Assembly (NCBI GenBank): GCA_963754645.1
Contig: CAVWGP010000011.1
Location: forward strand, 1,302,001 to 1,366,000
Length of the DNA stretch: 64,000 bases
Reading direction: 5' to 3'
From: CAVWGP01 sp963754645
Lineage (GTDB): Bacteria; Pseudomonadota; Alphaproteobacteria; Bin65
Shown here: piece after piece, positions 43,846 to 53,576 of the stretch
Layout of the letters: every line of letters starts with the position of its first letter
How positions within the stretch are numbered: the stretch's first letter is position 1
Position numbers and translations under genes: made by a program
Notes under the pieces: model-generated
The model's input: the letters and a program-made list of their open reading frames with translations, nothing else
What the model was told of the DNA's origin: nothing
Database searches by the model: none

Positions 43846-44796
43846 ATGACTCTGCTGAACGAAACCGCCAGGGGCGTTTTCATCATTTCCGCCACGCCCT
43901 TTGCCGAGGACGGCGCCCTCGATCTCGCCAGCCTCGACCGCTTGACCGATTTCTATCTCGGCCATGGCGTGCACGGCATCACGCTGCTCGGCATGATGGG
44001 CGAGGCGCAGAAGCTCGACGGCGCCGAGGCGCGCGCCGTGGTGCGGCGCGTGATCGCGCGGGCCGGCGGCCGCGTGCCCGTTGTCGCCGGCGTCAGCCAT
44101 GCCGGGCTGGGCAACCTCGCGGCGCTCGCCAAGGATGCGATGGATGCCGGCGCCGCCGGCGTCATGGTCGCGCCGATGCCGGGGCTCAAGGGCGATGACG
44201 GAATCGTCCATTATTTCGAACAGGTGTTCCGCGCGCTCGATGCCGCGACGCCCGTCATCTATCAGGATTATCCGCAAACCACCGGCGTGCATTTGACCGC
44301 CGCCTGCTTCAATCGCCTCGTCGATGCCTTCCCCAAGCTCGTCATGCTCAAGCACGAGGATTGCCCCGGACTCGGCAAACTCAGCCGCATCCGCGCCGAC
44401 GCCGCGCGCGACCAGCGCCGGCGCGTCAGCATCCTGGTCGGCAATGGCGGGCTCTATTTCCCGCAGGAGCTGCAACGCGGCGCCGACGGCGCGATGACGG
44501 GCTTCGCCTATCCCGAGATGCTGGTCGAGGTTTACGCCCGGCACGCCGCGGGCGACGCCGACGGCGCCGAGGATTTGTTCGACGCCTATCTGCCGCTGGT
44601 GCGGCACGAACAGCAGCCCGGCATCGGCCTGGCGCTGCGCAAGGAAGTGCTGTTCCGGCGCGGCGCCATCGCCAGCCCCCGGGCGCGCGCGCCGGCGCCG
44701 TCCTTGAGCGCCGAGGACGAGCGCGAACTCGAACGCCTGATGGCGCGGGTCGAGCGCGCGGCGGCTAACACCCGGTCGGCGCGGCGGGCTGCTTAG
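43846..44796 (+). CDS. DapA-family (dihydrodipicolinate synthase-like) lyase
   Basis: A 316-residue class I aldolase of the NAL/DHDPS family. The Schiff-base lysine is K169 in LVMLKHEDCP and tyrosines lie in VIYQDYP. The usual G(T/S)TGE pyruvate-binding motif reads GMMGE (49-53), replacing the catalytic threonine with methionine, so it probably acts on a different oxo-acid or by a modified mechanism. A C-terminal extension with SLSAEDERELERLMARVE is predicted helical. Its stop abuts the HyuA GTG start directly. First gene of the plus-strand catabolic run. Confidence 0.87.
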   Translation: MTLLNETARGVFIISATPFAEDGALDLASLDRLTDFYLGHGVHGITLLGMMGEAQKLDGAEARAVVRRVIARAGGRVPVVAGVSHAGLGNLAALAKDAMDAGAAGVMVAPMPGLKGDDGIVHYFEQVFRALDAATPVIYQDYPQTTGVHLTAACFNRLVDAFPKLVMLKHEDCPGLGKLSRIRADAARDQRRRVSILVGNGGLYFPQELQRGADGAMTGFAYPEMLVEVYARHAAGDADGAEDLFDAYLPLVRHEQQPGIGLALRKEVLFRRGAIASPRARAPAPSLSAEDERELERLMARVERAAANTRSARRAA

Positions 44797-46883
44797 GTGC
44801 AGGATAAATCGGCTTGGCGCCTCGGTGTCGATATTGGCGGCACCTTCACCGATGCCGTTCTTGAACGGCCCGGCGCGCAATTCTCGATCAAGGTTCTCAC
44901 CACGGCGTCGGCGCCGGAACAAGGCGTCATCGCCGCGATCGAGGCGGTGGCGCGCCAAGCCGGCATCGGCTTCGGCGACATTGCCGTCGTCATCCACGGC
45001 ACCACGCTCGCGACCAATGCGCTGATCGAGCGCAAGGGCGCGGTCACCGCGCTGCTGACCACCGAAGGATTTCGCGACGTATTGGAAATCGGCACCGAGA
45101 GCCGCTTCGAGCAATACGATCTCGATCTCGAAAAGCCGGCGCCGCTCGTGCCGCGCGACCGCCGTTTCGCGATCCCGGAACGCATCGGCGCCGACGGCCG
45201 GGTGCTGCGCGCGCTCGACGAAGCGGCATTGCACGCGGTGTTGCCGCAACTCGCCGGCGTCGAGAGCGTGGCCGTCGCCTTCCTGCATTCCTATGCCAGC
45301 CCGGCGCATGAGCGCCGCGCCGGCGATATCCTGCGCGCGGCCTATCCCAGCCTCGATATCAGCCTGTCCTCGGAGGTTTCGCCCGAGGTGCGCGAATACG
45401 AGCGCTTCTCGACGGCGGCGGCCAATGCCTATGTCCAGCCGCTGATGCGCCGCTATCTCCAAGGCCTCGACGCCGCGCTGCGGGCGCGCGGCGCCATTGC
45501 CGCCTTGCTGCTGGTGCAATCGAACGGCGGCCTGACGGATCTCGAAACCGCCTGCCGCTATCCGGTCCGCCTTGTCGAATCGGGGCCGGCGGGCGGCGCG
45601 ATTTTGGCGAGCCGCATCGCGGCCGAATGCGGCTTCGCCGAGGCCGTCGCCTTCGACATGGGCGGCACGACGGCGAAGTTTTGCCTGCTCGATCGCGCGG
45701 CGCCGCGCATGGCGCGGGAGTTCGAAACGGCGCGCGCCCATCGCTTCAAGCGCGGCAGCGGCCTGCCGCTGCGCATTCCGGCGATCGACATGGTCGAGAT
45801 CGGCGCGGGCGGCGGCTCGCTGGCGCGGATCGACAAGCTCGGCATGATTCGCGTCGGGCCGGACAGCGCCGGCTCGGAGCCCGGCCCGGCCTGCTACGGC
45901 AGGGGCGGCACGGGCGCCGCCGTGACCGATGCCAATCTCGTGGCCGGGCGGATCGAGCCGTCCGCTTTCGCCGGCGGCGCCATCGCACTCGATGAAGCGG
46001 CCGCGCGCGCCGCCGTTACGCGCCATGTCGCGGCGCCTCTATCGTTGACGCCCGAAATGGGCGCGCTCGGCATCGTCGAGATGGTCGACGAGGCGATGGC
46101 GAACGCGGCGCGCGAACACGCGGTGGAAAACGGCAAGGCGCTCGAAGGCCGCGCGCTCATCGCCTTCGGCGGATCGGCGCCGCTCCATGCCGCGCGCCTC
46201 GCCGAAAAGCTCGGCATGACGCGCGTCATCGTGCCGCCCGGCGCCGGTGTCGGCTCGGCCATCGGTTTCCTGCGCGCGCCGATCGCCTTCGAAATCGTGC
46301 AAAGCCTGCCGCGAAAGCTCGCCGACGGCGATCTCGCGGCGGTCGATCGCCTGCTTGGCGAATTGCTGGCCCGGGCCGAGAGCTTCGTCCGCCGCGTGAC
46401 CGATGCGCCGGTCGTTCGGCGCTTCGGCGGTTTCATGCGCTATGTCGGGCAGCGGCACGAAATCCCGGTGCCGCTGGCGCGCGAAACCATCGCATCCGGC
46501 GACCGTGCCGACGCTGCGCGCCGCCTTCGACGCGGCCTATCGCGAACATTTCGGCGCCATCATGCCGCGCCTCGCCATCGAGGCGGTGAGCTGGTCGGTC
46601 TCGGTCGCGACCGAAGAACGGCCGCCGCAGCGCATTGCCGAAAGCCCCTGCTGTGGCCGCGCCGCCGCCCTTCGGCCGGCGCCGCCTGCTCGATCCCGCC
46701 TCGGGCGACGCAGTCGAGGCCGCGCTCTATCGCCGCGCCGCGCTGGCCCCGGGCATGCGCTTCGCCGGCCCCGCCATTATCGTCGAGGCGCAAACCTCGA
46801 CGGTCGTTCCGCCCGGCTTCGAGGCGTCGGTCAATGCGGCGGGCTGCATTGTGCTCGATCGCAACACGGGAAACGCCGCATGA
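44797..46883 (+). CDS. Hydantoinase A subunit (two one-base frameshifts)
   Basis: The HyuA/N-methylhydantoinase A half of an ATP-dependent amidohydrolase. It starts at GTG 44797 with RLGVDIGGTFTDAVLERPGA and holds VAFDMGGTTAKFCLLD, VEIGAGGGSLARIDK and FGGSAPLHAARLAEKLG. The frame changes near 46500 and near 46641; removing one base at each gives 694 residues, the usual length, ending in a segment with FAGPAIIVEAQTSTVVPPGF. Both shifts are +1. The stop overlaps hyuB by four bases. Unlike the other copy in this window, A and B are separate genes here. Confidence 0.87.
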
Positions 46884-48604
46884 GCGATACGGACGGACGC
46901 GACACCATTCGCCTGCAAGTCATGTGGACGCGGCTCATCGCCGTCGTCGAGGAGCAGGCGCGCTCGCTGATCCGCACCGCGTTCAGCGCCACGGTGAGCG
47001 AGGCGGGCGATCTCTCGGCCGGCGTCTTCGACACCGAAGGCCGCATGATCGCGCAGGCCGTGACCGGCACGCCCGGCCACGTCAATTCGATGGCCGAGGC
47101 GGTGAAGCATTTCGTCGCCAAGTTCCCGGTCGCGTCGATGCGGCCGGGCGATCATTTCATCACCAACGATCCGTGGCTGTCCTCGGGCCATCTGCACGAC
47201 GTGACGGTCGTGACCCCGGCCTTCCACAAAACCCGCGCCGTGGCGCTGTTCGCCTGCACCTGCCACCAGGTCGATATCGGCGGGCTCGGCCAGGGGCCGG
47301 ATGCGAAATCGATCTACGAGGAAGGGCTGTTCATTCCGCTGATGCGCCTGGCGCGGGCCGGCGCGGTCAACGACGATCTGTTCGAGATGATCCGCGCCAA
47401 TGTGCGCCAGCCCGACGAGGTCGAGGGCGACATCCGCTCCTACATGACGTGCAACGATCTCGGCGCGCGTCGGCTCGCCGGCCTGCTCGACGAATATCCG
47501 GAAATCCCGCTCGAGCGGCTGGCCGGATTCGTTTTCGAGCGCTCGCGCGCCGCCATGCTCGAAGCGATCCGCGCCCTGCCGCGCGGCACCGTCGCCAATC
47601 GCATGACGATCGACGGCTACGACGCGCCGGTCGAACTCGCCGTGGCGCTCACCGTCGGCGCCGACGGCATCGATGTCGATTTCGCCGGCAGCTCGCCCGC
47701 CAGCCGTTACGGCATCAATCTCGTGCTCAACTACACCAAGGCCTATTCCGCCTTCGGCGTGCGCTGCGCCGTGGCGCCCGAGGTGCCCAACAATGCCGGC
47801 TCGCTGGCGCCGATCCGCATATCGGCGCCGGTCGGCTCGATCCTCAATGTCGAGCGGCCGTGGCCGGTCTGCGCGCGGCACATCATCGGCATGTTCCTGC
47901 CCGATCTGGTCCTGGGCTGCCTGGCGCAGCTCATGCCCGGCCGCGTGCCGGCCGAGGGCGCTTCTTGCGTGTGGGGCTTGCAGCTGCGCGGCGGACCCGA
48001 AATCGGCGGCGCTTCGGACGAGCGTCAACACAACGCGCCGCCGCCACGCTACGACGTGTTGTTCTTCAATTGCGGCGGCTCCGGCGCGCGGCCCACGCTT
48101 GACGGTTTGTCGGCCACGGCCTTTCCCAGCGGCATCCGCGCGCTGCCGATCGAGGCGGTCGAGCAAGTGGCGCCGATCGTGGTGTGGCGCAAGGAATTGC
48201 TGGCCGATAGCGGCGGCGGCGGCGCGCGGCGCGGCGGCTTGGGCCAGCGCGTCGAAGTCGGCTCCGCCGATGGCGCCGCCTTCGCCGTGTTCGCCATGTT
48301 CGACCGGGTCGATCACGCGGCGCGCGGCCGCGCGGGCGGCGGCGCGGGCGCGCGCGGCAGCGTGCGGCTCGACGACGGCACCAAGCTCAACGCCAAGGGC
48401 AAGCAGATCGTGCCGGCCGGGCGCCGCCTGATCGTCGATCTGCCCGGCGGTGCCGGCTATGGCGATCCGCATCGCCGCCCGGCCGAGGCGGTGGCGGCCG
48501 ATCTTGCCAGCGGACTGGTGGGTGCGGACGCGGCCAAGAGCGTGTATGGTGTCGCCGTTGCGCGCGACGGCTCGATCCGCCGGACGCCGCCCGTCGAAAA
48601 ATAA
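46880..48604 (+). CDS. Hydantoinase B subunit
   Basis: A 574-residue HyuB/N-methylhydantoinase B protein, partner of the upstream HyuA. QVMWTRLIAVVEEQARSLIR is the family N-terminus; HFITNDPWLSSGHLHDVTVV and TCHQVDIGGLGQG are hallmark blocks, and GGGGARRGGLGQRVEV plus DLPGGAGYGDP mark the C-terminal part. The start is set by an ATGA overlap with hyuA. A TRAP importer follows 17 bases later, implying that the ring substrate arrives through it. Confidence 0.92.
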   Translation: MSDTDGRDTIRLQVMWTRLIAVVEEQARSLIRTAFSATVSEAGDLSAGVFDTEGRMIAQAVTGTPGHVNSMAEAVKHFVAKFPVASMRPGDHFITNDPWLSSGHLHDVTVVTPAFHKTRAVALFACTCHQVDIGGLGQGPDAKSIYEEGLFIPLMRLARAGAVNDDLFEMIRANVRQPDEVEGDIRSYMTCNDLGARRLAGLLDEYPEIPLERLAGFVFERSRAAMLEAIRALPRGTVANRMTIDGYDAPVELAVALTVGADGIDVDFAGSSPASRYGINLVLNYTKAYSAFGVRCAVAPEVPNNAGSLAPIRISAPVGSILNVERPWPVCARHIIGMFLPDLVLGCLAQLMPGRVPAEGASCVWGLQLRGGPEIGGASDERQHNAPPPRYDVLFFNCGGSGARPTLDGLSATAFPSGIRALPIEAVEQVAPIVVWRKELLADSGGGGARRGGLGQRVEVGSADGAAFAVFAMFDRVDHAARGRAGGGAGARGSVRLDDGTKLNAKGKQIVPAGRRLIVDLPGGAGYGDPHRRPAEAVAADLASGLVGADAAKSVYGVAVARDGSIRRTPPVEK

Positions 48605-48621
48605 TAGCGGAGGATGACACG

Positions 48622-49614
48622 ATGATGCGCTTAACGATTGCGGCGGGCCTGGCCCTGGCCGCGTTTTCGATGTCCGCGGCGCCGGCCGCGGCGCAGACCA
48701 AGTGGGATTTTTCGATCGCCTGGCCGCCGGGCAATTTCCACACGCAAAACGCCATGGCGCTGGCCGCCGCGATCAAGGAGCGCAGCAAGGACGCGCTCAA
48801 TATCGTGGTCCATCCCGGCGGCAGCCTCGGCCTCAAGGGGCCGGAGACGCTGCGCGCGGTGCGCGACGGCATCGTGCCGATCGCCGAGATGAACATGGCG
48901 CAGCAGGTCGGCGACGCGCCGTTCCTCGGCCTCGAAACCCTGCCGTTCCTGATCCAGGACTATGCCGAACTCCGGACATTCCACGAATTCTTCCGGCCCA
49001 AGGTCGAAGAAATCCTCGCCCGCAACGGCCAGAAGCTGCTCTATGTCGTGCCCTGGCCGAGCCAGATGATCTACACCAAGAAACCGATCGCCGCTGTCGC
49101 CGATCTCAAGGGCCTCAAGATCCGCACCACCGACAAGAACAGCTCGGATATGTCGCAGATATTCGGCATGTCGCCGGTGCAGATGCCGTTCTCGGACTTG
49201 ATCCCGGCGCTCGCCTCGGGCGCAGTGAACGCGGTCGCGACCTCGGCGCCGACCGGCGTCGATGCGAAATTCTGGGAGTTCATGACGCACGCCTTCCAGA
49301 CCAATCATCTCTGGTCGTCGAACATGGCGACGGTTAATCTCGCCGCTTGGAACAAGCTCGATGCCGGCCAACGCAAGCTGGTCGAAGACACGGCGCGCGA
49401 GCTGGAGCCGAAATTCTGGGCCAATGCCGAAGCCGCCGACACGCAAGGCCAGAAAACCTTGAGCGAGCGCGGCCTCAAGATCGAGCGCGTGAGCAAGGAG
49501 ATGCGCGCCGAAATGGCGGCCTTGACCAAGAAAATGACCGACGATTTCATCGCCCGCGTCGGCGGCCCTTCGAAGGAAACGGTCGAGGCGTATTTGAAGA
49601 AGGTCGGCCGGTAA
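48622..49614 (+). CDS. TRAP transporter substrate-binding protein (DctP)
   Basis: A 330-residue periplasmic protein with Sec signal MMRLTIAAGLALAAFSMSAA then APAAA. It carries the TRAP-type arginine in LKGLKIRTTDKNSSDM and the PFSDLIPALASGAVNAVATS signature. GGAGG is present eight bases before the ATG. It is followed by DctQ after seven bases. Genetic linkage to HyuAB and UbiD suggests a carboxylated ring compound as ligand, but sequence does not define it. Confidence 0.92.
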   Translation: MMRLTIAAGLALAAFSMSAAPAAAQTKWDFSIAWPPGNFHTQNAMALAAAIKERSKDALNIVVHPGGSLGLKGPETLRAVRDGIVPIAEMNMAQQVGDAPFLGLETLPFLIQDYAELRTFHEFFRPKVEEILARNGQKLLYVVPWPSQMIYTKKPIAAVADLKGLKIRTTDKNSSDMSQIFGMSPVQMPFSDLIPALASGAVNAVATSAPTGVDAKFWEFMTHAFQTNHLWSSNMATVNLAAWNKLDAGQRKLVEDTARELEPKFWANAEAADTQGQKTLSERGLKIERVSKEMRAEMAALTKKMTDDFIARVGGPSKETVEAYLKKVGR

Positions 49615-49621
49615 CACAATC

Positions 49622-50164
49622 GTGCGGCGCGCAACGATCCTTCCTTCCGTCACGCGCGCCGTCGATTTTCTGGCCAAGGCCGGCGCCGCGGCGGCGGGCG
49701 GGGCGCTGGTGCTGATCGTTCTGCTGCTGACCGCCGAGATCGTCACCCGGGCCGTCACCGGCCACAGTTTCTCCGTCGCCTGGGTCTATTGCACCTATTT
49801 GCTCGCCGTCGTGCTGTTCGGCGGCACGGGCTATGCGTTGCGCACCGATAGCCACATTCGCGTGCGCATGCTCGATCCGCTGTTGTCGCCGGCGGGGCGG
49901 CGCGCGCTCGAAGCGGCGATGTCGCTGATCGGCGCGGCGATGGTCGGCGTCCTGGTGTTCTCGCTGGCGCGCATGGCGCTTGCATCCTATGCCGGCGATT
50001 CGCGCTCCTTCACCACGGATCAGACGCCGCTGTTCGTCCCGCAACTGGCGCTGGCCGCGTCGGTCTTCCTCCTGTTCCTGCAATTGCTGCTGCGCGTTTG
50101 GCTGGCGGCGGCCGGCGCGCCGACGGCGGCGGTGCCCGGCAGCGGCGGAATTCACGAAGCATGA
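49622..50164 (+). CDS. TRAP transporter small permease (DctQ)
   Basis: A 180-residue four-span membrane protein starting at GTG 49622. EIVTRAVTGHSFSVAWVYCT is the typical DctQ motif region and RTDSHIRVRMLDPLLSP the following cytoplasmic loop. It couples to DctM through an ATGA overlap at 50161-50164. Confidence 0.88.
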   Translation: MRRATILPSVTRAVDFLAKAGAAAAGGALVLIVLLLTAEIVTRAVTGHSFSVAWVYCTYLLAVVLFGGTGYALRTDSHIRVRMLDPLLSPAGRRALEAAMSLIGAAMVGVLVFSLARMALASYAGDSRSFTTDQTPLFVPQLALAASVFLLFLQLLLRVWLAAAGAPTAAVPGSGGIHEA

Positions 50165-51448
50165 TCGCCGCCAGCCTGACCTTGCTCGGCGCGCTGTTTC
50201 TGCTGCTCGGCGCCGGGCTGTGGATCGGCCTCACGCTGATGTCGGTCGGCGCCATCGGCCTGCTGCTGTTCCATTCGGCGCCGATCCATGCGCTGGTCGG
50301 GCAGATTTTCTGGAACACGGCGACGACGGCGGAACTGATCTCGCTGCCGCTGTTCGTGCTGATGGCGGAAATCCTGCATCGCACGCGGGTCTCGGCGCAG
50401 CTTTTCGCCGGTCTCGCGCCCTTCGCGGCCTATCTGCCGGGCCGGCTGCTGCACGTCAACGTGCTGGGCTGCACGCTGTTCGCCGCCGTCTCGGGTTCGT
50501 CGGCGGCGACGGCGGCGACGATCGGGCGCATCACGCTCGCCGAACTCGAACGGCGCGGCTACAGCCGGCGCATGGCGATGGGTTCGCTCGCCGGCGCGGG
50601 CACGCTCGGTTTCCTGATTCCGCCCAGCATCGTCATGATCGTCTACGGCGTGCTCGCCGAGGTTTCGATCCTCAAGCTCTTCATCGCCGGCATCGTGCCC
50701 GGACTTCATGCTGGCCGGGCTGTTCATGGGCTGGATCGCGGCGCACAGCCTCTACGATCCCTCGGTGGTGCCGGGCGACAATGACGGCGCAACCGTGTCC
50801 AAGCGCCGCGCCTTCATCGAAATTTCGCCGATCCTGCTTCTCGTCGCCGCGATCGTCGGCAGCCTCTATGCCGGCATCGCGAGTCCCAACGAGGCCGCCA
50901 TCGTCGGCGTGCTCGGCTCGCTCGCGATCGCCGCGTTGCAACGCTGCCTCACGCTGAGCGCCTTGCGCGACGCGCTCGACGCCACGATCCGAACCAGCGC
51001 CATGATCGGGCTCATTCTCGCCGGCGCGGCGTTTCTCGGCGTCGTCATGGCCTTTCTCGGCATTCCGAAATATGTCGCCAACGCGATGACGGGGCTGGAG
51101 CTCGGCCGCATCGGGCTCATTCTGTGCCTGCTCGCGATCTATCTCGTGCTCGGCTGCTTTCTCGACGGCATTTCCATGATCGTGATGACGATTCCGATCA
51201 CGCTGCCGCTGGTCGTGGCGGCGGGCTACGATCCGATCTGGTTCGGCATTTTTCTCGTCGTCGCCGCCGAGCTGGCCCAGATCACGCCGCCGGTCGGCAT
51301 GAATTTGTTCGTCATCCAGGGTCTTTCCAAAGCCAGCCTCGGCGAAGTCTCGATCGCCGCCTTGCCGTATTTGTTCATCATGGCGGGCATGACCTTGCTG
51401 CTGGCGTTTTTTCCCGGTATCGCGACTTTTCTCGTCCGCGGCGGATAA
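50161..51448 (+). CDS. TRAP transporter large permease (DctM, one-base frameshift)
   Basis: The large TRAP permease, 428 residues when one base is removed near 50703. The first part reads MIAASLTLLGALFLLLGAGL to LKLFIAGIVPG; the second continues FMLAGLFMGWIAAHSLYD to FPGIATFLVRGG. Family blocks include SLPLFVLMAEIL, SGSSAATAATIG, LIPPSIVMIVYG and PITLPLVVAAGYDPIWFG. Both halves are free of other damage, so sequence error is the simplest reading. UbiD follows after 12 bases. Confidence 0.88.
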
Positions 51449-51460
51449 AACGGCATAGCC

Positions 51461-52813
51461 ATGGCAATCCATTCGTTTCGCGACCTGATCGCGTGGCTCG
51501 AAGGGCAGGGCCGGCTGGCCCGCGTCCGCCGCCCGGTCGATCCGGCGCACGAACTCGTGGCCGTGCTGCGCAAGACGCAGCTGGGGCCCAATATCGGCCT
51601 GGTCTTCGAAGCGGTGACGGGCAGCCCGATGCCGGTCGCGAGCAACATTCTGTCGCGCAGCGACACGCTCGCCGCCGCGCTCGGCGTGGCACCCGACCGG
51701 TTGCTGCCCGAGCTGGCGGCGCGCGCGGGCCAGGCTTTGGCGCCCGAAATCGTAACCAATGCGCCGGTGCAAGAGATCGTGCTGCGCCACGGCGAGCTCG
51801 ATGTGGCACGGGATATTCCGCAGGTCGTGCACAGCGAGCGCGACGCCGGCGCCTATATCACCGCCGGCATCTTTCTCGCGCGCCATCCCGAAACCGGAAT
51901 CTACAACGCGTCGTACAACCGCACCCAGCTCGTCGGCGGCGACCGCACGCGGGTGCGCATGATGCCGCCGCAGCATCTCGGGCAATATCAGGCGGCGGCC
52001 GAAGCGCAAGGCCAGGCGCTGCCGGCCGCCATCGTCATCGGCGCGCCGCCCGCGCTCATGCTCGCCGCCGCCTCGAAGATTCCCTACGACGCCGACGAGC
52101 TCGCCGTCGCCGGCGCGTGGCAGGGCGCGCCGCTCCGCGTCGTGCCGGCGAAAACCGTGCCGCTGCTGGTGCCCGCCGACGCGGAAATGATTGTCGAAGG
52201 CGAGGTGCTCGCCGGGCTGCGCGAAGAAGAAGGCCCGTTCGGCGAGTTCATGGACGCCTATGTCGAGGCCGGCCGCAACCACGTGTTCCGCGTGGGCGCG
52301 ATCACGCGGCGGCGCGACGCGATCTATCACGTCATCCATGCCGGCGGCACCGAGGATCTGAGCCTGCTGAGCCTCATGCTGCGCATGGAGGTGTGGCAGC
52401 GCGTGTCGCCGCTGGCGCGCGTGCGCGATATCGGCATGCCGGCGCAAATCCTCGGCTGCGTCGTCGGCATCGAAAAGCGCAACGACGAGGAGGTCGCCGC
52501 CGTAATGCGCGCCGCGCTCGAAGCGCATCCCTGGATGAAATTCGTCGTCGTCGTCGACGCCGACGTCGATCCGCACGACGCCACCGAGGTGCTGTGGGCG
52601 ATCCACACGCGCTTCACGCCCGACACCGGCATCCTGCGCCTCGTCGGCGTGCCCGGCTTCCCGCGCTCCGACGTGGCCGGCCTGCACCGCGGCAAGCTCG
52701 CGCTCGACGCCACCTATCCCGTCGCGATGAAAGACAATTTCCGCCGCCGCCGCCTGCCGGGCTTCGAAACCATCGATCTCGCGGACTATCTCGGCGAGAA
52801 ATTCCGCGGCTGA
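51461..52813 (+). CDS. UbiD-family decarboxylase
   Basis: A 450-residue member of the prenyl-FMN-dependent (de)carboxylase family, acting on aromatic or unsaturated carboxylic acids. FRDLIAWLEGQGRLARVRRP is the N-terminus; NASYNRTQLVGGDRTRVRM, the EGPFGEFMDAYVEAG active-site segment and VIHAGGTEDLSLLSLMLRME are conserved blocks. It needs the prenyl-FMN synthase UbiX, which is not in the window. Lying directly after HyuAB and TRAP genes, it likely removes the carboxylate of the imported or ring-opened compound. Confidence 0.9.
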   Translation: MAIHSFRDLIAWLEGQGRLARVRRPVDPAHELVAVLRKTQLGPNIGLVFEAVTGSPMPVASNILSRSDTLAAALGVAPDRLLPELAARAGQALAPEIVTNAPVQEIVLRHGELDVARDIPQVVHSERDAGAYITAGIFLARHPETGIYNASYNRTQLVGGDRTRVRMMPPQHLGQYQAAAEAQGQALPAAIVIGAPPALMLAAASKIPYDADELAVAGAWQGAPLRVVPAKTVPLLVPADAEMIVEGEVLAGLREEEGPFGEFMDAYVEAGRNHVFRVGAITRRRDAIYHVIHAGGTEDLSLLSLMLRMEVWQRVSPLARVRDIGMPAQILGCVVGIEKRNDEEVAAVMRAALEAHPWMKFVVVVDADVDPHDATEVLWAIHTRFTPDTGILRLVGVPGFPRSDVAGLHRGKLALDATYPVAMKDNFRRRRLPGFETIDLADYLGEKFRG

Positions 52814-52940
52814 TACGGTTTCCGGTCGACTGCTTCGGTGCGGGGCGCGCCGGGGCGGTGATGCGGATTCGGCATAACATCGCCGGTGGTCCTCGGTTCG
52901 CGTGCCTTGGCACGGCAAAAAAACCCAATGATTCCCGAAG

Positions 52941-52976
52941 ATGCTCAAGGTGCTCAAGGTGCTCAAGGTGCTCAAG
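52941..52976. repeat. Tandem repeat, four 9-bp units (GTGCTCAAG)
   Basis: Units at 52941-52949 (A in place of the first G), 52950-52958, 52959-52967 and 52968-52976 are otherwise identical. The period of nine keeps a reading frame, but no gene covers it. Confidence 0.85.
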
Positions 52977-53067
52977 TTTGTGCGCTGGAATCCGCGGTAA
53001 ATACGAAATTTTGCGGTTTTATCGGGAAGGCCGTCTAAATGTAGTGGGTGTAGCCGCCGTTTTTGCC

Positions 53068-53095
53068 AAGATGCTCAAATCGGCATGAGCATCTT
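53068..53095. repeat. Hairpin with 10-bp perfect stem
   Basis: AAGATGCTCA (53068-53077) pairs with TGAGCATCTT (53086-53095) around an 8-base loop. Its GATGCTCAA core repeats the unit of the tandem array 100 bases upstream. No U-run follows, so a terminator role is doubtful. Confidence 0.7.
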
Positions 53096-53253
53096 GACCA
53101 CCTTGCAGCCGATCGAGCACGCGTGACGTGCCGTGGTCTCGCCCATGGCGCAGCGGGGGGATCATCCGCCTTCCATGTTCCGGCCCGCCATTTTCGGAAT
53201 GTACATTACAAATTCAGCGCTATCGCGCTTTCGAAGCGAGCTAGGGTTCGGAC

Positions 53254-53520
53254 TTATGAAGTCCACCGCACGATATCAGCGACGAGACAGACGGAAGCGA
53301 GGAAATTTCTAGCGAGCCTGTCGTAGCGTGTTGCGATATGCCGGAAGTCCGTGAGACGACAGAAGGCATTCTCGATGCGGTGGCGCTGCATGTAGGATTT
53401 CCAGTCGAACCAGAAGCGCTGCTTTCGATCGACCTTATTAGGAACGACGGCCCTGGGCACATTCGCGACCCCACAGAATTCGCGCCGTGGGCGCTGCCGA
53501 TGCACTGCCACAGACCCGGT
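53254..53520 (-). pseudogene. IS5-type transposase, C-terminal fragment
   Basis: About 88 codons resemble the end of IS5/IS427-group DDE transposases: KQRFWFDWKSYMQRHRIENA with the catalytic-region glutamate (the E of the DDE triad), then FCRLTDFRHIATRYDRLARN and FLASVCLVADIVRWTS. The upstream two-thirds with both catalytic aspartates are missing and no terminal inverted repeats were found. It is a dead remnant beside a VOC gene. Confidence 0.75.
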
Positions 53521-53576
53521 TAGCTTGCTCTGGACCGGCTTGACCGTCGGCGATAGCTCAAAGCGGAGGACATGAA

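Larger units (their letters stand above)
52814..53253. other. Gene-free region between UbiD and the transposase scrap
   Basis: 440 bases with no gene recognised. It contains a 9-bp tandem repeat (52941-52976) and a hairpin sharing its ATGCTCA core (53068-53095). The right end adjoins an IS5-type transposase fragment, so the region may be a scar of past insertion. Confidence 0.5.

Noticed and set aside
52941..52976. CRISPR-like array
   Set aside because: Units are 9 bp, contiguous and without spacers; no cas genes are present.
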